From positions 124,001 through 188,000 of the forward strand of contig CAZUYC010000042.1 in the NCBI GenBank assembly GCA_964624475.1: a DNA stretch of 64,000 bases, given 5' to 3'. The DNA is from CAZUYC01 sp964624475. Lineage in GTDB: Bacteria; Myxococcota_A; UBA9160; SMWR01. A program made the translations under genes and the position numbers. A model generated the notes under the pieces. It worked only from the letters and a program-made list of their open reading frames with translations. It did no database searches and was not told the origin of the DNA. The first letter of the stretch is position 1. The number at the start of each line of letters is the position of its first letter. Below, piece by piece: positions 25,065 to 33,328 of the stretch.

Positions 25065-25885
25065 ACCCGCGCCGCGCGGCCCTCGCGCTCGGGCTCGCGT
25101 TCGCGACCGCCTGCGGGCCCGCCCCGACTCGCCGCCCGGCCCACGGCGTCGTGGTCGACGTGGCGCGCGAGGAGCGCCAGGTCGTGATCGAGCACGACGA
25201 GATCCCGGATCTCATGCCGGCGATGACCATGAACTTCGAGGTCCCGGACCCGGCGCTCCTCGCGACGCTCGCGCCGGGCCAGGTGATCGACTTCGAGGTC
25301 GAGTTCGACGGGCGGAGCTACCGCGTCGTGGTGGCCACGGTGCGCGCGCAGCGCCCGCCGCCGCGCGACGGCCCGGCCATGGGAGCGGTGCTCGACCTCG
25401 GCCAGCGGGTGCCGGAGTTCTCGCTCACGGACCAGGACGGGCGGACCCGCTCGCTCGCGGAGCTGCGCGGCCGCTTCGTCCTCGTCGACTTCGTCTACAC
25501 CCACTGCCCCGGCCCCTGCCCGATCCAGACGGGCATCCACGTCGACGCGCAGCGCCGCCTCGCGCCCGCGCTGCGCGAGGCCACGCGCTTCGTCTCGATC
25601 TCGCTCGATCCGGAGCGCGACACGCCCGAGCGGCTGCGGGCCTACGCAGAGAAGCGCGGCGCGGACCTCGCGGGCTGGTCCTTCCTCACCGGCCCGCCCG
25701 AGGCGGTGGACGGCCTGCTGCGCACCTTCGGCGTGGGCCGCGCGCCAGCCGAGAACGGCGAGATCGACCACCTGGTCGTGAGCTTCCTCGTCGACCCCGA
25801 GGGCCGGATCGTGCGCCGTTACGTGGGGCTCGAGCACGGCGCCGACGAGATCCTCGCCGACCTCGAGCGGATGGCGGGCGGCTGA
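25061..25885 (+). CDS. CusF-SCO1 fusion lipoprotein (copper chaperone for cytochrome oxidase type)
   Basis: The 274-residue protein begins at GTG 25061. A lipoprotein signal ends in ATAC (Cys18). Residues 28-95 look like a CusF-type copper domain: IEHDEIPDLMPAMTMNFEVP with the Met-x-Met ligands and an upstream His. The rest is SCO1/SenC: FSLTDQDGRTRSLAELRGRF, DFVYTHCPGPCPIQTG with the CxxxC copper/redox site (Cys149, Cys153) and the conserved His in NGEIDHLVVSFLVDP. SCO proteins deliver copper to, or maintain thiols of, cytochrome oxidase CuA. The fusion puts a copper-loading domain on the same membrane-tethered chain. The gene is translationally coupled to the peptidase-like gene. Confidence 0.87.
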   Translation: MNPRRAALALGLAFATACGPAPTRRPAHGVVVDVAREERQVVIEHDEIPDLMPAMTMNFEVPDPALLATLAPGQVIDFEVEFDGRSYRVVVATVRAQRPPPRDGPAMGAVLDLGQRVPEFSLTDQDGRTRSLAELRGRFVLVDFVYTHCPGPCPIQTGIHVDAQRRLAPALREATRFVSISLDPERDTPERLRAYAEKRGADLAGWSFLTGPPEAVDGLLRTFGVGRAPAENGEIDHLVVSFLVDPEGRIVRRYVGLEHGADEILADLERMAGG

Positions 25886-25957
25886 CGCGCGCCCTGGCGC
25901 GAGCGCCGTGGCGCGCGCCCGGGCGATGCGGTATCGAGCGCGCTCGGGGGGCGTCGC

Positions 25958-26812
25958 GTGCAGTGGTGGGAGGCCGCCGTCCTCGGGCTGGTCGAGGGCG
26001 TCACCGAGTACCTGCCGGTCTCGTCCACGGGGCACCTGATCCTGGCGGCCTGGCTGCTCGGCCTCGAGAGCCCCGAGGGCCGCGAGGCGCTCGCCACCTT
26101 CGAGATCGCGATCCAGGGCGGCGCGATCCTCGCCGTGCTCGGGCTCTACCGCGCGCGCGTCGCGCAGATGGCGCGCGGCCTCGCGGGCCGCGACGCCGCC
26201 GGGAGGCGCCTGCTCGCGCAGATCGCGCTGGCCTTCCTGCCCGCGGCGCTGCTCGGGCCGCTGCTCGACGATCCGATCGAGGAGCACCTCTTCTCCGCCG
26301 CTCCGGTGCTGCTCGCGCTGCTCCTCGGCGGCGTCTGGATGATCTGGCTCGACCGCCGCCGCGATCCGCACGCGGGCGGCGGGCTCGAGGCGCTCTCGGC
26401 TCGCGCCGCGCTCGGGATCGGCCTCTTCCAGTGCGTCGCGATGTGGCCCGGCACCTCGCGCTCGATGATGACGATCGCCGGAGGCGTGCTGCTCGGCCTG
26501 CGCGCCCCCGCGGCGGCGGAGTTCTCGTTCTTGCTCGGCGTCCCGACGCTCGGCGCCGCCTGCGCCTTCAAGCTCGCGAAGAACCTGCTCGCCGCCCTCG
26601 AGGGGAAGGAGCCGACGCTCTTCGAGGCGTTCGGCGCGGGGCCCGTGCTGCTCGGCTTCGCGGTGGCCGCCGTCTCGGCGGCGCTGGCGGTGCGCTGGCT
26701 GGTGGGCTTCCTCGGCCGCCACGGCCTCGCGCCCTTCGGCTGGTACCGCGTCGCCCTGGCCCTCGTGCTCGGCGCGCTGGCTGCCACCGGGACCCTCTCG
26801 CTCGCGCCCTGA
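25958..26812 (+). CDS. uppP: Undecaprenyl-diphosphatase UppP (BacA)
   Basis: The 284-residue, multi-spanning membrane protein has both UppP catalytic motifs: EGVTEYLPVSSTGHL (residues 13-27, glutamate-rich motif plus PVSSTGH) and the PGTSRSMMTI motif near residue 163. It dephosphorylates undecaprenyl diphosphate to recycle the lipid carrier used for peptidoglycan and for the glycan assembly encoded earlier in the window. The start is GTG 25958. Length is usual for the family (about 270-280). Confidence 0.96.
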   Translation: MQWWEAAVLGLVEGVTEYLPVSSTGHLILAAWLLGLESPEGREALATFEIAIQGGAILAVLGLYRARVAQMARGLAGRDAAGRRLLAQIALAFLPAALLGPLLDDPIEEHLFSAAPVLLALLLGGVWMIWLDRRRDPHAGGGLEALSARAALGIGLFQCVAMWPGTSRSMMTIAGGVLLGLRAPAAAEFSFLLGVPTLGAACAFKLAKNLLAALEGKEPTLFEAFGAGPVLLGFAVAAVSAALAVRWLVGFLGRHGLAPFGWYRVALALVLGALAATGTLSLAP

Positions 26813-26856
26813 GGCCGCGGCGCCCGATCGCCGTCGGCCCGCGAGGCCGTGCGCGA

Positions 26857-28314
26857 TCAGCCGTCGCCCGACGGGTCCTCCGGCGGATGCCCGAGCAGGA
26901 TCGCGCAGAGGCCGCCGCGCTGGGCCACGTTCACGACCTGCTTCTGCGAGGCGCGGCCGAGGATCGCGACGCCGTAGCGGCTCGGGACGAATCCCATCAC
27001 GGTGTAGAAGGGCTCGGGGTGCAGGCGCCCGCCCGGGCCGCGCACCGGGAACTCCTGCACCGGAAGCGTCACGAGCTTCTGGAGCACCCAGCGCTCCGGG
27101 TCGGCGAGCGCGCGCTCGAGCGCCGCCTCCCAGGGGCCCGCCTCGCTCGCGCAGCCGAGCAGCACGCCCTCGCCGCCGTAGCCGCGGTTCGGCTTCAAGA
27201 CCAGCGACTCGCGCGCGCGCCGCGCGTGGTCGAGCAGGTCGCCGCTACGGCCCTCGGGGAGCGTCGTGCGGCGCGGGAAGAGCAGGCGCGTCCACGGCAC
27301 GTGCCGGCGGAAGACCTGGCGCTCGTCGGCGGTGAAGTGGCGGCGCGCGAGCCTCGCGTCGGACAGGAGCTCGAAGCAGGCCTTCTGGTCGAGCTCCGCC
27401 GCGATCGAGGAGACGACGCGGTTCTGGCGCAGCAGCGCGCGCATCGGCTCCACGTCCGCACCGGCGCGCGAGAGGCGCAGCAGCTCGGTCACCGCGTAGT
27501 CGCGGTAGGCCAGGTCGACCGGCATCCCCTCGTAGAAGACCTCGTCGCCGCGCAGCACGAGCTCGGCCGGGTCGGCGTGCATCGCGCGCAGGCCGTAGCG
27601 GTCGTGCAGCCAGCGCGCGATCTCCTCCTGCTCCTCGGGTCCGCTCGTCGCGTACTTGGGGTCGATGAAGCAGAGGTTCTGGCCGCGCCGGCCGATCGCC
27701 TCGAGGTGGTCGAGCACCTCCTGCATCAAGAGCTCGCGGACGTCGGTTCCGGGCTCGAGGCGGAGCGTCGGGTCCGCGGCCGCGAGCTCCGGGAGCACGA
27801 CTTCGCGCAGGATCGCCTCGCAGCTCGGAACCATGTGCAGGCCGCCGATCCCGGAGAGGTTCGGCTCGACGAAGAGCAGCGAGTCCTTCCACATCGCGCT
27901 CGTGAAGTCGATCACCGCGTCGAGGCGCCCGAAGATCGGGTTGCTCTCCTGGTGGCTCGGACCCCAGCACTGCCACAGCCACTCCTCCTCCTCGGGCGGG
28001 ATGCGCAGGATCTCGCGCACCGCCGGGTCGTCGGCGTAGATCTCGGGCAGGCGCTTCAGCGCGTTCTGGATCGTGAGCGAGACGAAGTGCAGGTAGGCGA
28101 CCTGGTCGGGGAGGGCCGCGAGCGGGCAGGGCAGGAGCCGCACCGCCTCGAGCACCCCCTCGTGCGCGTAGACGAGGCGTCGCTCCGCGGCCGCCGCCTC
28201 GACTCGGGCCAGGAGCTCCGTGAGCCGCGCCTCGGGAATGCGGTAGAAGGCGCGCCGCACCCGGCTCGCGAGCCGCATGCCCTGGAGCCCGAGCGCCTCC
28301 GCCGGTGTCAGCAC
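26857..28314 (-). CDS. ATP-grasp-like protein of unknown function
   Basis: 485 residues. The C-terminal part has ESLVLKPNRGYGGEGVLLGC, an ATP-grasp lysine plus glycine-rich loop, then WVLQKLVTLPVQEFPV and a final MGFVPSRYG block with a likely metal/ATP site. The N-terminal half includes QESNPIFGRLDAVIDFTSAM and LLFVEPNLSGIGGLHMVPS, which recall the pre-ATP-grasp region of glutathionylspermidine-synthase-like and circularly permuted ATP-grasp proteins. I cannot name the substrate. The GTG start at 28314 is followed by an alternative ATG at 28279. It converges with uppP (44-base gap) and is divergent from the M32 carboxypeptidase. Confidence 0.6.
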   Translation of the reverse strand: MLTPAEALGLQGMRLASRVRRAFYRIPEARLTELLARVEAAAAERRLVYAHEGVLEAVRLLPCPLAALPDQVAYLHFVSLTIQNALKRLPEIYADDPAVREILRIPPEEEEWLWQCWGPSHQESNPIFGRLDAVIDFTSAMWKDSLLFVEPNLSGIGGLHMVPSCEAILREVVLPELAAADPTLRLEPGTDVRELLMQEVLDHLEAIGRRGQNLCFIDPKYATSGPEEQEEIARWLHDRYGLRAMHADPAELVLRGDEVFYEGMPVDLAYRDYAVTELLRLSRAGADVEPMRALLRQNRVVSSIAAELDQKACFELLSDARLARRHFTADERQVFRRHVPWTRLLFPRRTTLPEGRSGDLLDHARRARESLVLKPNRGYGGEGVLLGCASEAGPWEAALERALADPERWVLQKLVTLPVQEFPVRGPGGRLHPEPFYTVMGFVPSRYGVAILGRASQKQVVNVAQRGGLCAILLGHPPEDPSGDG

Positions 28315-28422
28315 GGCGTCCCCCGGCGCCAGCCTAGCAGGCGCTCCCGCCCGCCCTGGCGAGCTCGTCGGCGTGGGAAGCCGGTATCCTGCCCGCGCTC
28401 GAGCCAGGGGGAGGCGGAAGGG

Positions 28423-29970
28423 ATGCGCGCCGAGGCGGCCTACGCGGAGCTCGTCCGGCTCGCCCGCGAAGAGGCGCTGCTGGCGTCGTGCGAGGCGCTG
28501 CTCGAGTGGGACGAGCTCACGCAGATGCCGCCCGGGGGGGTCGAGCAGCGGAGCCGCCAGCGCGCGCTCCTCGCGGGCCTCTTGCACGAGCGGGCGGCCG
28601 ATCCGCGGCGGGGCGAGCTGCTCGCGGCGCTCGAGGGCTCGGGGCCGCCCGCAGATCCGGAGTCCGCGCAGGCCGCGAACGTCCGCGAGCTGCGCCGGCT
28701 CCACGAGCGGAGCCGGCGGCTCCCGCGCCGCCTCGTGGAGGAGACGGCGCGCCTCTGCTCGCTCGCCCAGCAGGAATGGGTGGCGGCGCGCGAGCAGGCC
28801 GAGTTCGCGCGCTTCGAGCCCTGGCTCGAGCAGATCGTGCTGCTCAAGCGCGAGGAGGCGGCCTGCGTCGGCGTGGGCGACGAGGCCTACGACGCGCTGC
28901 TCGACGCCTACGAGCCCGGGATGCGTAGCCGCGAGCTCGAGCGGCTCTTCGCGGCGCTGCGCCGCGAGCTCGTGCCGCTCGCCGCCGCGATCCGCGGGGC
29001 GGCGCGCGCGCCGCGCACGGCGCTCCTGCGCCGAGAGTTCCCGATCGACCGCCAGCGGGCCTTCGGCGAGGAGGTCGCCGCGGCCGTCGGCTTCGACTTC
29101 GAGCGCGGGCGCCTGGACGTGAGCGCGCACCCGTTCTCGACCTCGCTCGGCCCGGGCGACCAGCGCATCACCACGCGCTTCGACGCGCGCAACTTCTGCG
29201 ACGGCTTCTTCGCGATCCTGCACGAGGTGGGGCACGCGCTCTACGAGCAGGGCCTCGACCCGGAGCTCCGCGGCACCCCGGCCGGCGAGCCGGCCTCGAT
29301 CGGGATGCACGAGGCGCAGTCGCGCCTGTGGGAGAACCGCGTGGGCAAGAGCCGCGCCTTCTGGGAGCACTTCTTCCCGCGCGCGAGGGAGGTCTTCCCC
29401 CGCCCGCTGCGCGGGGTCTCGCTCGACGACTTCCACTTCGCGCTGAACGCCGTCGCGCCCTCGCTGATCCGGGTCGACGCCGACGAGGTGACCTACGGCC
29501 TGCACGTCCTCGTGCGCTTCGAGATCGAGCGCGCGCTGGTGCGAGGCGAGCTCGCCGTGCGCGAGCTCCCCGGCGCCTGGCGCGAGGCCTACCGGCGCCA
29601 CCTCGGCGTCGAGCCCGCGAACGACGCCGAGGGCTGCCTGCAGGACGGCCACTGGGCCGAGGGCCTCTTCGGCTACTTCCCGACCTACGCGCTCGGCGAC
29701 GTCGTCGCGGCCCAGCTCTTCGAGGCGGCGGCGGCGGAGCTCGGCGACCTCGAGCGCGAGCTCGCCCGCGGCGACTTCGCCGGGCTCCGCGGTTGGCTGC
29801 GCGAGCGCGTCCACCGGCGCGGCGGGCGGCTCCCGACCGCGCTGCTCGTCGAGCGCGTCACCGGCCATCCGCCCGACCCGCGGCCGCTCGTCGAGGCGCT
29901 GCGCGGCAAGTACGGCCAGCTCTACGGACTCGCGCTGCCGGGCGCCGTGCCCTGTTCGAGCTCCGCGTAG
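28423..29970 (+). CDS. Carboxypeptidase M32 (thermostable carboxypeptidase family)
   Basis: 515 residues, the usual length for M32 metallocarboxypeptidases. Zinc site ILHEVGHALYEQG has HExxH at residues 267-271, followed by GMHEAQSRLWENRVGKSRAF, which supplies the third ligand and family block. The N-terminus AYAELVRLAREEALLASCEA, with WDELTQMP, is also typical. A GGAGGCGGAAGGG purine tract precedes ATG 28423. It cleaves C-terminal residues from peptides in the cytoplasm. The 3' end overlaps the convergent ceramidase-like gene by 49 bases. Confidence 0.93.
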   Translation: MRAEAAYAELVRLAREEALLASCEALLEWDELTQMPPGGVEQRSRQRALLAGLLHERAADPRRGELLAALEGSGPPADPESAQAANVRELRRLHERSRRLPRRLVEETARLCSLAQQEWVAAREQAEFARFEPWLEQIVLLKREEAACVGVGDEAYDALLDAYEPGMRSRELERLFAALRRELVPLAAAIRGAARAPRTALLRREFPIDRQRAFGEEVAAAVGFDFERGRLDVSAHPFSTSLGPGDQRITTRFDARNFCDGFFAILHEVGHALYEQGLDPELRGTPAGEPASIGMHEAQSRLWENRVGKSRAFWEHFFPRAREVFPRPLRGVSLDDFHFALNAVAPSLIRVDADEVTYGLHVLVRFEIERALVRGELAVRELPGAWREAYRRHLGVEPANDAEGCLQDGHWAEGLFGYFPTYALGDVVAAQLFEAAAAELGDLERELARGDFAGLRGWLRERVHRRGGRLPTALLVERVTGHPPDPRPLVEALRGKYGQLYGLALPGAVPCSSSA

Positions 29971-30650
29971 AAGCGGAAGAGGGCGTAGAGGCTCGCCGCC
30001 GAGAGCAGGTGCCACGCCGCGTGTCCCTGCAGCCAGTGGTCCGTCGGGTCGCACCAGACGCGCGTCACGTCGAGCGCCGAGCAGATCGATGCCGCCGCGA
30101 TCAGCGCGAGCGCCGTCCACCAGAGGCGATGCGCGGGCCGCGCGCCGTGGCGGCGCCGGAGCACGAGCTCCTGGCCGATCATCGCGAGGGCGAGGATCCC
30201 GACGAGGCCCTGGATCGGGAGGCCGACCTCGAAGAGCACGGGGACGAGCGCGGAGAAGAGCGCCACGCCGCCGAGATAGAAGGCCGTCTGGCGCTCGGCG
30301 CCGATCCAGCCGAGCCGGCGCGCGTTCATTGAGAGCACCGTGAAGCAGAAGAGGAACATGCCGACGAAGTCGAAGAACTGGAGGAACCAGGTGTAGGAGG
30401 CGTGGTAGACCAGCGAGAAGACGCCGACGGCGATGCTCGCGGGGCCGAAGAGCGAGAGCGCACGGCTCCCGCGGCGTCGCGCCTCGCGCCACATCAGCAG
30501 GCCGAGCGCGACGTAGAGCAGGTTCGACCAGGTGTTCGCCGGGTTCGTGACCCAGGCGCAGAGCTCCTCCTCGCACCAGTCGACGTTCGGCGGCGTCCAC
30601 CCGCTCCACGGGCAGCCGGGAGGCAGCGGCGGCGCGAGGAGTCGGGTCAT
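29922..30650 (-). CDS. Ceramidase-like membrane hydrolase (alkaline ceramidase/CREST family)
   Basis: 242 residues with about seven hydrophobic helices. Family motifs are visible: CEEELCAWVTNPANTWSNLL near the N-terminus, FSLVYHASYTWFLQFFDFVG (first His and Asp of the metal site), and DPTDHWLQGHAAWHLLSA near the C-terminus (two His). Such enzymes hydrolyse amide bonds of ceramide-type lipids or act as membrane receptors/hydrolases of unknown substrate in bacteria. The ATG at 30650 is clear. The 3' end overlaps the M32 gene on the opposite strand. Confidence 0.85.
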   Translation of the reverse strand: MTRLLAPPLPPGCPWSGWTPPNVDWCEEELCAWVTNPANTWSNLLYVALGLLMWREARRRGSRALSLFGPASIAVGVFSLVYHASYTWFLQFFDFVGMFLFCFTVLSMNARRLGWIGAERQTAFYLGGVALFSALVPVLFEVGLPIQGLVGILALAMIGQELVLRRRHGARPAHRLWWTALALIAAASICSALDVTRVWCDPTDHWLQGHAAWHLLSAASLYALFRFYAELEQGTAPGSASP

Positions 30651-31050
30651 CGCCTATGCGCGCTCCCATTGGCGATCCCGGTTTCGCGGGGCGAACGGCT
30701 CGCCCTGACTGGACTCGGTCATGGCCGCATCCTAACGCCGGCTCGAGCCCGGATCCTGGCGCGCTGCCCACCTGGGAGCCTCGAGGCCCGCGCAGCGGCC
30801 GGCCACGGTGCCATCGTCCCCCGGGGGTATGGAGGGAAAATTGATCTCCCATCGCACGTCCGCTCTGGGAAAAACTCTTCCTGGCAGGGATCTGGGAAGG
30901 CGCGTTCTCAATCGTAAGAAACATAGCTTTGACAAGGACTTATGGGATCGATTCCGTCGGCGGCACGAGTTGGAATGATTGTTGCTCTACCTCGGCGACG
31001 GAAGTTTCCGCTTGCGGTACATGCGGTTGCGGAGGGGAAAGGGTCTACGG
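30651..31050. other. 400-base intergenic region upstream of the PEP-CTERM gene
   Basis: This is the least GC-rich non-coding stretch in the window. It contains short A-rich runs (GGGAAAATTGATCTCCC near 30835 and GGGAAAAACTCTTCC near 30868), both roughly symmetrical about the A-run, and a sigma-54-like promoter at 30970-30986. The A-rich dyads upstream of the promoter could be activator sites. No coding potential or RNA gene is seen. Confidence 0.5.
30970..30986 (+). promoter_or_regulatory. Candidate sigma-54 (-24/-12) promoter
   Basis: The sequence TTGGAATGATTGTTGCT has GG at 30972-30973 and GC at 30984-30985, the invariant GG-N10-GC spacing, with a good TTGCT -12 half. Transcription would start near 30997 and give a leader of about 54 bases before the PEP-CTERM gene. 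PEP-CTERM/exosortase systems are known to be accompanied by PrsK/PrsR sigma-54 regulation, which supports the assignment. Binding is not demonstrated. Confidence 0.55.
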
Positions 31051-31689
31051 ATGTTGGCTTTCCGGAAGTTCGCGAGGGGGGTGGGTATCTCCGCCGGGGT
31101 GCTGCTCGCCCTGGGATCGAGCGCAGGAGCGGCGACGATCACGCTCAGCTCGATGAGCAGCGACGCCACGCCGGCCTCGGTCCTCGACGCAACCTTCGTC
31201 TTCATGATCACGGGCGCGAGCGAGCTCACGCTGACCGTCACCAACGACACGACGGCGCCCGACGAATTTATCATCAACGGCGCGTGGTTCAACGCCGCGG
31301 GCAACGTGACCGGCCTCACGCTCGACAGCGCCACGCACTCGGTCGAAGGCGACGTCTTCGCCGCCTGGGATCCGGTCGAGAACACCTCAATGGTGGACGG
31401 CTTCGGCATCTTCGACTTCGGCGTTACCGATGGCGTGGGCCAGAACAATCTGAACCTGATCGGCCCCGGGGAGAGCATCGACTTCGTCTTCACCATCGCG
31501 GGGACGGGCCCCTTCGCCGACACCGACTTCGTCGTCCTGAACGGAAGCGGTTTCCTCGCGGCCGCGAAGTTCATCGCGGGACCGGGAGATGACAGCGCCT
31601 TTGGTGCTGCGGTTCCCGAGCCGACCACGGTCGCGCTTTTCGGCCTGGGCCTCCTCGGCCTCGGCATGCTGGGGCGCCGCCCCCGCTAG
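31051..31689 (+). CDS. PEP-CTERM sorting domain protein
   Basis: 212 residues. A signal peptide (ARGVGISAGVLLALGSSAGA) follows a basic N-terminus. The mature part is threonine- and glycine-rich beta sequence (DATFVFMITGASELTLTVTN and so on). The C-terminus is a canonical exosortase tripartite signal: VPEP, then a hydrophobic helix TVALFGLGLLGLGMLG, then RRPR. Exosortase/EpsH would cleave near PEP during export in exopolysaccharide-producing cells. ATG 31051 is chosen since it begins the signal peptide and follows GGAGGGGAAAGGG. No exosortase gene is in the window. A sigma-54-like promoter lies upstream. Confidence 0.93.
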   Translation: MLAFRKFARGVGISAGVLLALGSSAGAATITLSSMSSDATPASVLDATFVFMITGASELTLTVTNDTTAPDEFIINGAWFNAAGNVTGLTLDSATHSVEGDVFAAWDPVENTSMVDGFGIFDFGVTDGVGQNNLNLIGPGESIDFVFTIAGTGPFADTDFVVLNGSGFLAAAKFIAGPGDDSAFGAAVPEPTTVALFGLGLLGLGMLGRRPR

Positions 31690-31747
31690 CGCGTTTCTCG
31701 GCTGCTTCCTGACTCGCGCGCGAAGCGGGAGGTATGCTCGGGGAGTC

Positions 31748-32230
31748 GTGGAGCTCCGGCTGGCCGTCGTGGAGGCCCTGTTCGAGCGCTGGCCCGTGGC
31801 GCGCCTCGCAACCCTCGGACCCGCCGGGCCGCGGCAGGTCCCGGTCGTCTTCGCGCGCGCCGGCGGGGCGCTCTGGTCGCCCGTCGACGGGAAGCCCAAG
31901 GCCGCCGGCGAGCTCGCGCGCGTACGCCACGTGCGCGCCGACCCGCGCGTGAGCCTGCTGCTCGATCACTACGCCGAGGATTGGCGCTGCCTCTGGTGGG
32001 TGGCGGTCTCCGGCGAGGCCAGGGTCGTGCGGCCCGAGGATCCGTCGCTCGACCGCGAGGTCGCGGCGGCTGTCTCGGCGCTGCGCGCGAAGTACCCGCA
32101 CTACGCGTCCGTGCCCGTGCTGCGCCCGCCGGCGACGCTGCTGCGCATCGAGCCGGAGCGCGTACGCTCGTGGTGCGCGGGGCCCGAGGCGGTGGCGCAG
32201 GCCTCGGCGGCGCTCGGGAGCCCGGTGTGA
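31748..32230 (+). CDS. PPOX-class flavin/F420-dependent enzyme, Rv0121-like
   Basis: The 160-residue split-barrel protein has a pyridoxamine-phosphate-oxidase-like fold: ERWPVARLATLGPAGPRQVP, PVDGKPKAAGELARVRHVRA and PRVSLLLDHYAEDWRCLWWV. This order is characteristic of the probable F420-dependent Rv0121 subfamily. Use of F420 or FMN cannot be settled from sequence. It starts at GTG 31748 after CGGGGAG, and its stop overlaps the next start (GTGA). Confidence 0.82.
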   Translation: MELRLAVVEALFERWPVARLATLGPAGPRQVPVVFARAGGALWSPVDGKPKAAGELARVRHVRADPRVSLLLDHYAEDWRCLWWVAVSGEARVVRPEDPSLDREVAAAVSALRAKYPHYASVPVLRPPATLLRIEPERVRSWCAGPEAVAQASAALGSPV

Positions 32231-32889
32231 GCGCTCGCCTGGGTGCGCTCCCCCCGCTCGCCCTCCTGATGGCGGCCGTCGCCTGCGCCGGGTCGCGGGA
32301 TCCGTCGCTCCACGACGTCCTCGTCCACTACGAGTCGCGCCGCGTGGACGAGCTCGACGCCGAGGGCCTGCGCATCGACTGGCAGGCGGTCTCGGGGAAG
32401 CTGCGCGTCGGCAACGTCGTGCCCCGGCGTTCCGAGCCGCCGGTCTCCGCGCCGCCGCCAGCCGAGCGCGAGCGGGAGTCCGAGCGGGAGTCGCTGCGCA
32501 TGCTCGAGGGGGAGTCGGGGCGGATCGCGACCGACGTCGGGGCCCCGATCGCGACGCGGGCGCTCATTCCCTACAGGGTGCGCGAGGCGATCTCCTTCGA
32601 CGACGAGGCGGAGGCCGGCTTCGACGTGACGCCGCACGTGCTCTCCGACGGCCGCGTACGCCTCGAGCTCACCCCTTTCGACGAGCGGTTCGGGCCTCCG
32701 GGGGAGGGCGGGCCGCAGGCCGCGCGCCCCGCCCCGGCCGCGACCGTCACCGTCGCCCCCGGCGCGCGGGTCGCCATCGGGGGCCTCGCGCACGAGTCGA
32801 CCGCGAGCGGCGGCTCCGGCTTCTCGAGCATCGGCCGCCCCGAGGTGCGCGAGGAGCGCGTGCTCGTGGTCTGGGTCGAGGTCGAGTGA
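32227..32889 (+). CDS. Lipoprotein with a secretin-like beta module
   Basis: The 220-residue protein begins with a lipoprotein signal (PPLALLMAAVAC, Cys in AVAC). A low-complexity, Glu/Arg-rich linker (ERERESERESLRM) follows. The C-terminal part, FDVTPHVLSDGRVRLELTPF then TVTVAPGARVAIGGLAHEST, looks like the repeated strand pattern found in the C-terminal beta domain of type II/IV secretins (V-P-x-V-x-x-D-G-x-V and DGxxVxIGGL). Without the rest of a secretin it may be a pilotin-like, partner or degenerate protein. The gene is translationally coupled to the PPOX gene. Confidence 0.55.
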   Translation: MSARLGALPPLALLMAAVACAGSRDPSLHDVLVHYESRRVDELDAEGLRIDWQAVSGKLRVGNVVPRRSEPPVSAPPPAERERESERESLRMLEGESGRIATDVGAPIATRALIPYRVREAISFDDEAEAGFDVTPHVLSDGRVRLELTPFDERFGPPGEGGPQAARPAPAATVTVAPGARVAIGGLAHESTASGGSGFSSIGRPEVREERVLVVWVEVE

Positions 32890-32917
32890 GCGGGGCCGTC
32901 CGACCTTCCCCGATCGG

Positions 32918-33328
32918 CTAGGGCGACACGGAGCGCTGCACGCAGGCGATCACGGCGTCGAGGTCGGCGAGCGCCTGGTCCGCGAGCACGCGGTCGTAGA
33001 AGTCGTGCGGCACGCCGTCCGGAAGTCCGTTCGGGTAGCGCGTCGGGATGTAGAGCTGGTCGAGACGACGGCAGCGGCCCTCGAGCTCCGAGAAGCCCTC
33101 GTCGTGGCCGGCTGCCTCCTGCGCGAGGGCCAGTGTCGAATGGCCGATCACGGGCCCCTGGCCGCGCGCGTAGAGGAACGCCTTGATCGCCTTCTCGGCG
33201 CTCTGCTGGGCCACGAAGCAGGCGTGCTCGTGGAAGCCGTGGTCGCGGTTCAGGCGTGCGGCGTCCCGGTCATGCAGGGCCTGCGTGAGCCATCGCTGCG
33301 CCTCGCTCCGGTTGCGACTCGCGGTCAT
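32918..33328 (-). CDS. HEPN domain protein (toxin half of an MNT/HEPN pair)
   Basis: 136 residues that form the four-helix HEPN fold: EAQRWLTQALHDRDAARLNR, HACFVAQQSAEKAIKAFLYA and HSTLALAQEAAG. The minimal HEPN subfamily segment LYIPTRYPNGLPDG follows. The canonical Rx4-6H RNase motif of HepT is not evident: the nearest pair is R of TRYP and H of PHDFY, 11 residues apart. It may therefore use a different mechanism or be inactive. Its 5' end overlaps the nucleotidyltransferase gene by 59 bases, the usual arrangement of these pairs. Confidence 0.85.
   Translation of the reverse strand: MTASRNRSEAQRWLTQALHDRDAARLNRDHGFHEHACFVAQQSAEKAIKAFLYARGQGPVIGHSTLALAQEAAGHDEGFSELEGRCRRLDQLYIPTRYPNGLPDGVPHDFYDRVLADQALADLDAVIACVQRSVSP

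Noticed and set aside
24985..28422. Long plus-strand frame upstream of the M32 carboxypeptidase
   Set aside because: It overlaps the SCO and uppP genes in another frame and has no recognisable domain before ATG 28423.
28315..30924. Minus-strand extension of the ATP-grasp protein frame
   Set aside because: It is antisense to the carboxypeptidase gene and lies in another frame from the ceramidase-like gene.
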